Positions 6,541 through 13,717 of a stretch of DNA of 18,784 nt are shown here, one piece after another (position 1 is the stretch's first letter; every line of letters starts with the position of its first letter). The DNA is taken from the NCBI GenBank assembly GCA_020723045.1, contig DYJQ01000006.1, forward strand, positions 3,995-22,778. The letters are read 5' to 3'. The notes under the pieces were generated by a model. The model saw only the letters and a list, made by a program, of their open reading frames with translations. It searched no databases and had not been told where the DNA came from. The translations under genes were made by a program, and so were the position numbers. The stretch comes from Candidatus Micrarchaeum sp. (GTDB lineage: Archaea; Micrarchaeota; Micrarchaeia; CAILAH01).

Positions 6541-8340
6541 TCACTCAACAGTTACCGATTTTGCGAGATTCCTGGGCCTGTCGACATCAAGGCCTTTTGC
6601 ATCCGCTACGTAGTATGCAAGCAACTGGAGGGGGACTACATTGAGTATTGGAGAGAGAAGAGGGCTTGTTTGTGGCACAGTTATACAATAATCTGCAACC
6701 CTTGCCGCATCCGTATCACCCTCACTGCATACTGCAATTATCCTCCCCTTTCTTGCCTTGACCTCCTGCATATTGCCGAGCACCTTCTCATGCTGCGCAT
6801 CATTGCCGACTATGAATACCACCGGAAAACCATCATCAATCAGCGCTATTGGGCCGTGCTTCATCTCGCCAGCCGGATACCCCTCAGCGTGAATGTACGA
6901 GATTTCCTTGAGTTTGAGCGCACCCTCGAGCGCAACCGGATAGTTTATGCCACGGCCTAAATATATGAAATTCTTATAGCTGGCAAATTCACGTGCGATG
7001 TTCTTTATCACATCTAAATTGTCAAGCATGGCATTAATCTTTGCAGGCATTGCAGCAGCCTCACGAATCAATTCAGGGTCGTTCTCAAGCCCCCTCTCCT
7101 GTCGTATGTATAATGTCAATAACAGGAGCGCCATAACCTGGCTCGTGAACGCCTTGGTGCTCGCCACCCCTATCTCCGGCCCTGCATGAAGATAGATACC
7201 GCCGTCAACCTCCCTCGATATTGTAGAGCCCACAACATTAACTATTCCTAGAGTCCTAGCCCCCCTCTTCTTAGCCTCTCTCAGCGCACCCAGTGTATCT
7301 GCAGTCTCGCCAGATTGCGATATCACCACGACCAAATCACGGTTCGTAACAATTGGCTTCCGATACCTGAATTCTGATGCATACTCAAACTCCGCCCGTA
7401 TTCCTGCAAGATTTTCTGCAAGATACCTCCCTATTATCGCAGAGTGCCAGCTCGTCCCGCACCCCACAAAAATGACACGCTCGAACCTTGCAAGGCCGAG
7501 GTTTGGGGTCAGTGTAATCTTCCCATCCTTCAGACGACCACGCAATAAGTTGGTGATCGATGCCGGCTGTTCGAATATCTCCTTAAGCATAAAATGCTTG
7601 AAGCCCTTTTTCTCTATCTGCGAGAGCGACATCTCAACCTTGTCGACCCTCTTCTCAACCATCTCCCCGCTAAGCCTCATTACCGAAAACCCATCCTGCC
7701 GTATGCACGCAATCTCATCATCGTCCAGATGCACTACCCGGCTCGTGTGCTCAACCACTGCGGCCACATCAGAAGCGACAAACATCTCATCCTGGCCTAT
7801 CCCTATTATGAGCGGTGAACTCCTACGTACGGCTACAACCTTGCGTTCACCGGTGTGCACAACCGCAAGCCCAAAAGTGCCCTCAAGCAGTTTAAGTGCA
7901 CGTGCGACTGCATCCTCAAGAACACCTTCATAACTCTCTTCTATGAGGTGGGCTATTACTTCAGAATCAGTTTCAGAATTGAATGTGTGGCCCCTTTTCT
8001 GCAGGGCCTCTCTAAGCTCCATATAGTTCTCAATTATACCATTATGCACCACTGCAATCTCTCCTTTACAATCAAGGTGCGGGTGTGCATTTTGTTCTGT
8101 CGGTTCACCATGCGTGGCCCAGCGCGTATGCGCTATTCCGATATTGCCAATAAGCCTCTTCAACTCCGGCCTCGCCTCAAGAGCGGTTATCATTCCCGCA
8201 CTCTTTACAGCAAACAGCTTTTCACCCGATACAATAGCTATGCCCGCGCTGTCATACCCCCTGTACTCCAGCCGGTGAAGGCCTCTGAGAATCAGCGGGG
8301 CCGCCTCCCTCTTTCCTATATACCCAATTATACCGCACAT
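6541..8340 (-). CDS. glmS: glutamine-fructose-6-phosphate aminotransferase (isomerizing)
   Basis: Makes glucosamine-6-phosphate from fructose-6-phosphate and glutamine, the first committed step of UDP-GlcNAc synthesis for glycans. It is full length at 599 aa. The Ntn glutaminase domain starts directly with MCGIIGYIG (catalytic Cys2 after Met removal) and has EYRGYDSAG (25-33), HTRWATHG (71-78), NGIIEN (100-105) and SETDSEV (122-128). Two SIS sugar-isomerase domains follow: the first has VGCGTSWHSA, SQSGETADT and the ASTKAFTSQ loop, the second GRGINYPVALEGALKLKE and EGYPAGEMKHGPIAL. The C-terminal RPRNLAKSVTVE carries the conserved DxPRxLAKSVTVE ending. It begins one base after the cobalamin adenosyltransferase stop codon, so the two are co-transcribed and probably translationally coupled. 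No glmS ribozyme could fit upstream. Confidence 0.98.
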   Translation of the reverse strand: MCGIIGYIGKREAAPLILRGLHRLEYRGYDSAGIAIVSGEKLFAVKSAGMITALEARPELKRLIGNIGIAHTRWATHGEPTEQNAHPHLDCKGEIAVVHNGIIENYMELREALQKRGHTFNSETDSEVIAHLIEESYEGVLEDAVARALKLLEGTFGLAVVHTGERKVVAVRRSSPLIIGIGQDEMFVASDVAAVVEHTSRVVHLDDDEIACIRQDGFSVMRLSGEMVEKRVDKVEMSLSQIEKKGFKHFMLKEIFEQPASITNLLRGRLKDGKITLTPNLGLARFERVIFVGCGTSWHSAIIGRYLAENLAGIRAEFEYASEFRYRKPIVTNRDLVVVISQSGETADTLGALREAKKRGARTLGIVNVVGSTISREVDGGIYLHAGPEIGVASTKAFTSQVMALLLLTLYIRQERGLENDPELIREAAAMPAKINAMLDNLDVIKNIAREFASYKNFIYLGRGINYPVALEGALKLKEISYIHAEGYPAGEMKHGPIALIDDGFPVVFIVGNDAQHEKVLGNMQEVKARKGRIIAVCSEGDTDAARVADYCITVPQTSPLLSPILNVVPLQLLAYYVADAKGLDVDRPRNLAKSVTVE

Positions 8341-8341
8341 A

Positions 8342-8863
8342 TTAGTATGCTAGTTCATCCTTGGCATTGCCCTTCATATTTACATACCTTGCGAGGACAA
8401 AAAGCGTGTCGGAGAGACGGTTCAGGTACTTGAGTTCTGTAAGAAAGTTGCCCTCATTTTCGTATATGGGCGAGAGCTTCCTCTCGGCACGCCTGCACAC
8501 AGCCCTAGCAACGTGCAACAGCGCAGCAAGCCTTGTGCCGCCAGGGAGTATGAAGGTGTGCAATTCATCAAGCTGTGCATCGTAATGGTCAATCCTATTT
8601 TCAAGGTATTCTATGCGCGTCTCATCTATCTTTTCATCAGCACCCGCAAGATGGCTTCCTATAAGATACAGGTCGTGCTGTACCTCTTTCAAGAACGCGC
8701 CGATTTCATAATCACCTTCACAAAAAGACCTGCACAAGCCAATGTACGAGCTCAACTCATCCAGCGTGCCGTATGCCGCAACCAAGAGGGTATTTTTCCT
8801 TACCTTAACCCCTCCAAAGATTGTGGTCTCGCCATAATCCCCGGCTCGTGTGTAGATTTTCAT
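8342..8863 (-). CDS. PduO-type cob(I)alamin adenosyltransferase
   Basis: Transfers adenosyl from ATP to cob(I)alamin to make adenosylcobalamin (coenzyme B12). It is a cytoplasmic trimeric helical-bundle family; this protein is 173 aa from the chosen ATG. Key motifs are the N-terminal ATP-binding TRAGDYGETTIFGG (5-18), the GTLDELSSYIG segment (32-42), LPGG (106-109), the HVARAVCRRAER helix (117-128) and YLNRLSDTLFVLAR (146-159). ATG at 8863 is chosen over GTG at 8881 because the family begins at MKIYTR and because a TATATATA box is centred about 27 nt upstream, predicting a leaderless mRNA. It is followed after one base by glmS. It implies B12 use or salvage, though no B12-dependent enzyme or cobalamin pathway gene lies in this window. 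Confidence 0.95.
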   Translation of the reverse strand: MKIYTRAGDYGETTIFGGVKVRKNTLLVAAYGTLDELSSYIGLCRSFCEGDYEIGAFLKEVQHDLYLIGSHLAGADEKIDETRIEYLENRIDHYDAQLDELHTFILPGGTRLAALLHVARAVCRRAERKLSPIYENEGNFLTELKYLNRLSDTLFVLARYVNMKGNAKDELAY

Positions 8864-8884
8864 TGTAGTATATTTTCGCACAAT

Positions 8885-8895
8885 GATATATATAG
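8885..8895. promoter_or_regulatory. palindromic TATA box between divergent genes
   Basis: The perfectly palindromic TATATATA (8887-8894) is the only strong TATA-like element in the 58 bp between the adenosyltransferase ATG (8863, minus) and the endonuclease IV-like ATG (8922, plus). Its centre is 27-28 nt from the former and 31-32 nt from the latter, compatible with use in both directions. Confidence 0.6.
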
Positions 8896-8921
8896 TTTAT
8901 TAGAGTAGTATGTATGATTTT

Positions 8922-9776
8922 ATGAAGCTCCGTATAGGCACGGCAGGCGTGCCGTTATCGACAGAGACCAGAGACACTATAAATGGTATAGCGCAAGTGA
9001 GAAATCTTAACCTTGATGCGATGGAGTTGGAGTTTGTAAGGGGGGTATACGTCAAGAGTGAGAAGGATGCAAAAGAGATTGGAGAGGCTGCCAAATCGCA
9101 CGATGTTGCACTGAGCATACATGCACCGTACTTTATCAACCTCAACAGCCCAGACCGCAAGATACTTGAGGCAAGCAGAAAACGGATTATTGACAGCGCA
9201 AGGATAGGGCATTTTGCCGGCGCAAGGTCTGTTGTTACCCACTCCGCATACTATATGAAGATGGACCGGCACGAGGTGTTCGAGAGGGTAAAGGGGGAGT
9301 ATGTAAAATTGAGAAAGGAGCTGGTCGAGAGAGGGTATGATGATGTGGTGCTACGGCCTGAATCGATGGGCAAGTCCTCGCAGTTTGCAGGTGTTGACGA
9401 ATTGGTAAAGATGTGCGCTGAGATTGGCGGGGGCGTGCTTCCCTGTGTAGACTTTGCACATTATGTTGCATTGCATAACGGTGCCAAAAATAGCTATGAA
9501 GCATTCTCGGAAATACTCGAGAACATTGAAAAAGCACTGGGACGGGAAGCGCTTGATAATATGCACATCCACTTCTCTGGGATTGAATATACTGACAAAG
9601 GTGAGAGAAACCATTTAGTTTTTGATGAGAAGAGCGCACTGGGCCATCCGATAATCAAGTGGCGCGATATGGTGAAGGCGTGGAAAGACTATAAAATTGG
9701 CGGGATTGCAATAAGCGAGAGCCCAAACATTGAGGTGGACGCAATTAAGGCCAAGGAATTCTATGAGAGCCTGTAA
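8922..9776 (+). CDS. endonuclease IV-like TIM-barrel protein (AP endonuclease family 2)
   Basis: Likely a metal-dependent AP endonuclease acting in base excision repair, or a related TIM-barrel isomerase-type enzyme. It has 284 aa, near the length of E. coli Nfo. Metal-ligand candidates fall in the expected order: H67 (SIHAPYFINLNSP), H107 (VVTHSAY), E147 (RPESMGK), D177 and H180 (CVDFAHY), H215 or H217 (MHIHFSG), H231 (GERNHL) and E266 (ISESP). The canonical DRH motif is replaced by RNH, with E228 adjacent. ATG at 8922 gives the typical MKLRIGTAGVP start and a TSS a few bases upstream; ATG at 8910 (four more residues) is possible. It is divergent from the adenosyltransferase and convergent with rnp1, whose stop lies eight bases away. 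Confidence 0.9.
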   Translation: MKLRIGTAGVPLSTETRDTINGIAQVRNLNLDAMELEFVRGVYVKSEKDAKEIGEAAKSHDVALSIHAPYFINLNSPDRKILEASRKRIIDSARIGHFAGARSVVTHSAYYMKMDRHEVFERVKGEYVKLRKELVERGYDDVVLRPESMGKSSQFAGVDELVKMCAEIGGGVLPCVDFAHYVALHNGAKNSYEAFSEILENIEKALGREALDNMHIHFSGIEYTDKGERNHLVFDEKSALGHPIIKWRDMVKAWKDYKIGGIAISESPNIEVDAIKAKEFYESL

Positions 9777-9784
9777 TAATAACT

Positions 9785-10069
9785 CTATTTTATCTTTCGT
9801 ATGCTTCTCTTGAGCCGGTTCTCAGGCTTGTTTAACAACTCTGAGCCGTTTACAATTGCCTTTTCTCCATCATCCAATTCAAACTCAAACTTTGTGTTTT
9901 TCTTTGGGATCTTTTTCCTACTCCCATCACCTACCTCAATCTCCAGTATGTTCAGCGTCTCCCATACCACCCTGCCGCTTATCCCTTCATACGGCTTTGA
10001 AATTGAAGAAACAACCTTAACATTAAGGCCTATGAGTTCGTGCACGATCAGATTATCCTTGGTTATCAT
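9785..10069 (-). CDS. rnp1: ribonuclease P protein component 1 (Rnp1, p29/Pop4)
   Basis: Protein subunit of archaeal RNase P, which removes the 5' leader of pre-tRNA; related to eukaryotic Pop4/Rpp29. It is 94 aa from the chosen ATG. The Sm-like beta-barrel core shows NLIVHELIGLNVKVVSS, then the strand-loop GISGRVVWETLNILEIE, then KKIPKKNTKFEFEL. A basic helix ends the protein (ENRLKRSIRKIK). ATG at 10069 is preferred; a TTG three codons upstream is the alternative, and neither has a clear Shine-Dalgarno motif. It is 23 nt downstream of the SUI1 gene and is the last gene of this ribosomal operon. Its position after L29 and SUI1 is typical of archaea and supports the call. Confidence 0.92.
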   Translation of the reverse strand: MITKDNLIVHELIGLNVKVVSSISKPYEGISGRVVWETLNILEIEVGDGSRKKIPKKNTKFEFELDDGEKAIVNGSELLNKPENRLKRSIRKIK

Positions 10070-10092
10070 ATTAACCAAATCAGCAAAAACAT

Positions 10093-10398
10093 TTATCTCG
10101 TAGAGATGTGCCCCTCTTTGAACCCGAGCTTGAGAAGCGCCTCCTTGGCCTTTGCACGGTGGTCCCCTTGGAGCATTATGATACCCTCTTTTGAGGTTCC
10201 GCCGGTAGCCAGCATATGCTTTAACTCCTTTGCAATCTTATCAATCTCCTTCTCATCAAGGCCTTCAACTATAGTAACGAGCTTGCCAAACCTCTTTTTA
10301 TCAGCATATATCTTTATCTGGTGTGGCTCTTCCTTCTCGAGAGTATCGCATACGCAAATATCTTGAGGCAGACCGCATTTTGGACAGATACTAGCCAT
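10093..10398 (-). CDS. translation initiation factor aIF1 (SUI1 family)
   Basis: Archaeal homologue of eIF1. It binds the small ribosomal subunit near the P site and favours correct start-codon selection. It is 101 aa, the usual length. A short N-terminal zinc-ribbon-like segment has C5, C8, C15 and C17 (CPKCGLP, DICVC). The SUI1 domain follows, with QIKIYADKKRFGKLVTIVEGL, then LATGGTSKEGIIMLQGDH and a final helix KEALLKLGFKEGHI. GGGGTG lies ten bases upstream of the ATG, and the gene starts two bases after the L29 stop, so it belongs to the same transcript. Confidence 0.96.
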   Translation of the reverse strand: MASICPKCGLPQDICVCDTLEKEEPHQIKIYADKKRFGKLVTIVEGLDEKEIDKIAKELKHMLATGGTSKEGIIMLQGDHRAKAKEALLKLGFKEGHISTR

Positions 10399-10400
10399 CT

Positions 10401-10604
10401 TTATGATGCACCCCTTTCTTTAAGCACTGTAAGCAACCGCGCTACCGCTTTACGTAGTTCTTTTATGCGCCCAGTATTTATATTCTTTCCGCTGCGCCTC
10501 GAACTCGTATTCTCTTTCACAAGCTCCGCACGAAGCTGGTACACCTTCTCTTTCAGTGCGGTGTCATTCATATTGCGGATCTCCTTCATCCTCAGTATTG
10601 CCAT
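10401..10604 (-). CDS. rpl29: 50S ribosomal protein L29 (uL29)
   Basis: Small helical-hairpin protein at the exit tunnel of the large subunit. It has 67 aa with the typical archaeal start MAILRMKEIRNM and the paired helices DTALKEKVYQLRAELVKEN and TGRIKELRKAVARLLTVL. The open frame extends eight codons upstream to an ATG overlapping the S3 stop. I prefer the internal ATG because it gives the family N-terminus and because GAGAGG lies nine bases upstream of it. It sits between S3 and SUI1 in the operon. Confidence 0.93.
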   Translation of the reverse strand: MAILRMKEIRNMNDTALKEKVYQLRAELVKENTSSRRSGKNINTGRIKELRKAVARLLTVLKERGAS

Positions 10605-10627
10605 AAACATAACCCTCTCGCAATTCA

Positions 10628-11455
10628 TTATTGTTTATCCTTGCTGGCGGACGCTCCCTGCTTTTTTTCCTTCCTTGCGCCCTTCTTCTCCTTTTTGCCA
10701 CCTTGGGCCTTCGGCGCCACTTCTGCACCCTCACTATCTTTAGCATCCTCCTTCACAGCCTCTGGCTCTGTTGCAACCTCTGCAAGCACCTCCTTAGGCA
10801 CTTCAGATGGGCTTACAACAGCAGGTGTATCTGCAGCTGCAATCACCTTCGGCAACTCTATTACCTTCTCGGCTGTCTTATCAGGGAACGCCACATTTGG
10901 CGGTGCAATACTCACAGAAATCCCAATCGCACCTGCCTTTGGATACGCAGTGGTGTGTGCAGTCTTAACATACCTAGCCGGCTCACCAGCCTTCGGAAGG
11001 TAGCCTGCCATTGCCCTGAACGTTTTTGAACGACCGCCCTTTGCAACCAACTTGCCGGATATGACTATCTCACACCCAACTCCTCCCGCATCCATTATAG
11101 ACTTTACCATGGAATGCATCATCCTGCGCGGGTTCTTACCCATCTCAATGAGTTTCATAAGCCTCTTTGCCACAACCTGCGGCTCGAGGTCCGGCGTACT
11201 GACAGAGGAGATGTTGATTTTTGGGTTCTCAAGCTTAAACTCACTCCTGAGCTTATCAGTAATCTCATTTATAGTCTTGCCTCTATGCCCTATAACACGG
11301 CCCGGGTTCGTAACCTCGGCCATTATGAGCGTGATCAGCGGCGTCTTCTGTATCGTGAGGTTTGAAAAGCCTGCCCTTGCAAGCTCGCCTTTCATAAATT
11401 CAGTTATCTTAAAGCGCAATATCGAATCTTCAATAAACTTTCTTTCAACTGCCAT
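10628..11455 (-). CDS. rps3: 30S ribosomal protein S3 (uS3)
   Basis: Small-subunit head protein at the mRNA entry channel. Starting at MAVERKFIEDSILRF, it is 275 aa, longer than most archaeal S3 proteins. The N-terminal KH domain has the loop VIGHRGKTI with GHRG in the GxxG position. The C-terminal S3 domain includes KRLMKLIEMGKNPRR, the GCEIVISGKL strand, the AKGGRSKTFRA turn and a YPKAGAIGISVSI ending. From about residue 197 a tail of roughly 80 residues follows, first Ala/Pro/Glu/Val-rich, then Lys-rich. GGTG precedes a pair of ATGs by a few bases, and the second gives the best spacing; GTG at 11461 is unlikely. Confidence 0.97.
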   Translation of the reverse strand: MAVERKFIEDSILRFKITEFMKGELARAGFSNLTIQKTPLITLIMAEVTNPGRVIGHRGKTINEITDKLRSEFKLENPKINISSVSTPDLEPQVVAKRLMKLIEMGKNPRRMMHSMVKSIMDAGGVGCEIVISGKLVAKGGRSKTFRAMAGYLPKAGEPARYVKTAHTTAYPKAGAIGISVSIAPPNVAFPDKTAEKVIELPKVIAAADTPAVVSPSEVPKEVLAEVATEPEAVKEDAKDSEGAEVAPKAQGGKKEKKGARKEKKQGASASKDKQ

Positions 11456-11466
11456 CATCACACCTT

Positions 11467-12222
11467 CTATTCATATTTTCCTGTTTTTGACTTGTTAACC
11501 TTCTTGGGAATGTTCTGCGGCTTGGCTGCACCAGCCTCACTCCGTTTTACCTCCCCTTTTTCAGCCTTCACAACCTCTTCCTTCTTTTCAAATTGTGCCG
11601 CTTTTTGTGAGACACTCTCCTCCTTCTCAGGGACAGCAACCTTTACGGCCTCCTTCTTCTTAACTTCCTTCTTTTCGGGAACTGCAACCTCAGCAACCTT
11701 CTCTGCCTCGCCCTTTACTGCCTCCTTCTTTGCTTCCTTCTTTGTTGCAGGAACGCTAATCTCTGCAATCTTTCTCGGCTCACCCTTTACCGCTATCTCT
11801 ATCTTTGCAGTCTCATAATTGGCGCGCATCCTCCTGCCCTTGGGAGCCAACCTTGGATATATATCCTGCTTATTCGCACAGGCATGCTCAACCACAAGCG
11901 TAGCCTCATCAATCTGTTTTACCTTTGCGTTGTTGATCGCATTGGCAAGCACTTTTCTCACGATATTTGCGGCCTTGGCAGGGTAACGGCCCTTCCTGCC
12001 GCCAAGCTCGCGCCTGTGCCCAATCTTCTTGTTGTATGTCCTATACTCCACTGGCATCTCACCGCGCCCGACCTTCCCAAGCAAATCCATCGCTTTAGGG
12101 ACAGGCATCTTCTTTATGGCACGGCATACTTGGACTAAATCCTTGAATGAGGCGTCAACATTATACTGCTGGGCGAATGCAAACCCCTCGCCATTCTTAG
12201 TAAATGAATATCTCATGTGCAT
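11467..12222 (-). CDS. rpl22: 50S ribosomal protein L22 (uL22) with long repetitive charged tail
   Basis: Large-subunit protein whose extended loop lines the exit tunnel. The core covers about 1-150 of 251 aa: KDLVQVCRAIKKMPVPKAMDLL, YRTYNKKIGHRRELGGRKGRYP, VRKVLANAINNA and the tunnel loop PRLAPKGRRMRANY. Archaeal L22 is usually about 150-160 aa, so residues 152-251 are an extra tail rich in Lys, Glu, Ala and Val. That tail has an internal repeat: VPATKKEAKKEAVK (157-170), VPEKKEVKKKEAVK (181-194) and a degenerate third unit, VPEKEES (197-203). ATG at 12222 is supported by GGTGAG six bases upstream. It lies 17 bases after S19 and 11 before S3. Confidence 0.96.
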   Translation of the reverse strand: MHMRYSFTKNGEGFAFAQQYNVDASFKDLVQVCRAIKKMPVPKAMDLLGKVGRGEMPVEYRTYNKKIGHRRELGGRKGRYPAKAANIVRKVLANAINNAKVKQIDEATLVVEHACANKQDIYPRLAPKGRRMRANYETAKIEIAVKGEPRKIAEISVPATKKEAKKEAVKGEAEKVAEVAVPEKKEVKKKEAVKVAVPEKEESVSQKAAQFEKKEEVVKAEKGEVKRSEAGAAKPQNIPKKVNKSKTGKYE

Positions 12223-12239
12223 ATAATCTCACCCAGATA

Positions 12240-12638
12240 TTACTTGAGCGGGACGAACTTACTGCCCCTCGTCGCGCCCACACCAGGCCCAGAGTGCGCC
12301 ACCCTCTTAGTGGTGTGCGAAAAGTCGCCCAATCGCTTCCCCACCATAGCAGGTAGTACTTCTATATTCACGAATTCCTTCCCATTATGGACGCCGAACT
12401 TGAGGCCTACCCACTCTGGAAGTATGACTGCCTCGCGCACGTGCGTCTTTATTACTGACTTGGATTTCGAGGCAAGCGCTTTCTTTACTTTGCTGACCAA
12501 ACGCTTATACATGGGGTTTTCCGCAAGCCGTTTGTATGCCCTTCTTGAACGCGAAGTTGCAAATTTGGATATGAACTCATCAGCAGGCATCGAAACGAAA
12601 TCATCCAATTCATAACCATACATCATAACCTTTGCCAT
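12240..12638 (-). CDS. rps19: 30S ribosomal protein S19 (uS19)
   Basis: Small-subunit head protein that contacts S13 and the tRNA region. It has 132 aa, the archaeal length. The signature is the C-terminal half: VREAVILPEWVGLKFGVHNG, then VNIEVLPAMVGKRLGDFSHT and the basic end KRVAHSGPGVGATRGSKFV. The N-terminal archaeal/eukaryotic extension is present (YGYELDDFVSMPADEF). The ATG follows GGGTGA by a few bases. It sits between L2 and L22, the expected position. Confidence 0.97.
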   Translation of the reverse strand: MAKVMMYGYELDDFVSMPADEFISKFATSRSRRAYKRLAENPMYKRLVSKVKKALASKSKSVIKTHVREAVILPEWVGLKFGVHNGKEFVNIEVLPAMVGKRLGDFSHTTKRVAHSGPGVGATRGSKFVPLK

Positions 12639-12683
12639 TCATTCACCCTCGTTACATCAACACTTCATCTGCACAAAACATCT

Positions 12684-13448
12684 CTACCCTTTATCCTCTT
12701 TCCCGTGCTTGAGCTGGTCCTTGAGTGCGCTCTTGCGGCCAGTCGTTCTTGCCGCTATGTGGCCAACCTTTCTGCCTGGCGGTGCATTCCTCGCAGTCGC
12801 ACTCCCCTTACCGGGGTGGTGCTGTTTGCCACCGAATGGATGGTCAACAGGGTTCATCGCAACGCCCCTCACAATGGGCCATCTCTTGTTCTTTGCCCTG
12901 TGCTTATAGAATGCCACACCTGCTTTCATCATAGGCAACTCGGTCTTACCGCCCATCGAAAGGCATCCCAACTGCGCACGGCAGTCCCCGTTTATGAGTA
13001 TTGTCCTTCTTGATGGCATTCTCACATACACGCCCTCAGCCTCCTTGGCACGGATGTATGCGATGTTGCCTGAAGTCCTCACGAACTTACCGCCGTCACC
13101 CGGCCTCAGTTCGATGTTAAATATTGGCGCACCTTCAGGGATGTGTGAGAGCGGGAGCACGTTGCCTATTTTGAGTGATGCATCAACGCCCTCTTCGATC
13201 CTATCGCCCACCTTTATGCCTTCAGGGGCAAAATAGACATTCTCATCCCCATTCTCGAAAAGAACGCGCATGAGAACTGAGGAATGGAGCGGGTCGCGTA
13301 TCAGCTCTACAACCTCGCCAGCAAGCTTACCCTCCCTCTCCCTTGCGTCAAACTGTCTGAATGCAATCTTATACCTATACTTATGCGACGGCGCTACATA
13401 TCTTGGTGTTCCACGCCCGCGATTCTGTGTGATTAGTCGTTTACCCAT
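12684..13448 (-). CDS. rpl2: 50S ribosomal protein L2 (uL2)
   Basis: Large-subunit core protein needed for subunit association and the peptidyl-transferase region. It has 254 aa in archaeal form, starting MGKRLITQNRGRG. Visible family segments are the OB-like ENVYFAPEGIKVGDRI, IPEGAPIFNIELRPGDGGK, RMPSRRTILINGDCRAQLG, and the conserved C-terminal GVAMNPVDHPFGGKQHHPGK containing the key His of the PVDHPHGG-type loop. Here that loop reads DHPFGG, as in many archaeal L2 proteins. The ATG is preceded by AAGGTGG at six bases. It lies 11 bases after L23; the 45 bases to S19 hold no other feature. Confidence 0.97.
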   Translation of the reverse strand: MGKRLITQNRGRGTPRYVAPSHKYRYKIAFRQFDAREREGKLAGEVVELIRDPLHSSVLMRVLFENGDENVYFAPEGIKVGDRIEEGVDASLKIGNVLPLSHIPEGAPIFNIELRPGDGGKFVRTSGNIAYIRAKEAEGVYVRMPSRRTILINGDCRAQLGCLSMGGKTELPMMKAGVAFYKHRAKNKRWPIVRGVAMNPVDHPFGGKQHHPGKGSATARNAPPGRKVGHIAARTTGRKSALKDQLKHGKEDKG

Positions 13449-13459
13449 AAATATCCACC

Positions 13460-13711
13460 TTAAACCACCATGCCGAACTTTGTTGCAATCTCATCCGGCG
13501 TGTGCGATTTGTCAAGCGTTACAATCGCCTTCTTCTTATTCCTTGCCGTGAACATGATATTGATCTTCCTCACCTTAAGGCCGTAAACCGCCCTCAACTC
13601 CTCAAGAAGCGATTCCTTATCGGTCTTTGAGTCTACAATGAGTGAGAGTTTATTGCCCTTCTCAAGAAGCCTCGTAGATTTTTCTGAATTAACAACCTTA
13701 ATTATCGCCAT
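13460..13711 (-). CDS. rpl23: 50S ribosomal protein L23 (uL23)
   Basis: Large-subunit protein at the tunnel exit and a docking site for the signal recognition particle and the translocon. It has 83 aa, the short archaeal form. It begins AIIKVVNSEKSTRLLEKGNKL, then strand LSLIVDSKTDKESLLEEL, the motif YGLKVRKINIMFTARNKKKA, and ends VTLDKSHTPDEIATKFGMV. GTGTGAGTG lies just upstream of the ATG. It begins after L4 with a six-base gap. Confidence 0.96.
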   Translation of the reverse strand: MAIIKVVNSEKSTRLLEKGNKLSLIVDSKTDKESLLEELRAVYGLKVRKINIMFTARNKKKAIVTLDKSHTPDEIATKFGMVV

Positions 13712-13717
13712 TTACAC

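Noticed and set aside
8340..8345. glmS ribozyme upstream of glmS
   Set aside because: There is only one base between the upstream stop codon and the glmS ATG, and the preceding DNA codes for the adenosyltransferase.
7855..8433. 192-codon plus-strand frame
   Set aside because: Antisense shadow of the well-supported glmS and adenosyltransferase genes.
8863..8922. Cobalamin riboswitch before the adenosyltransferase
   Set aside because: The gap is too short for a B12 aptamer, and the TATA spacing predicts an mRNA without a leader.
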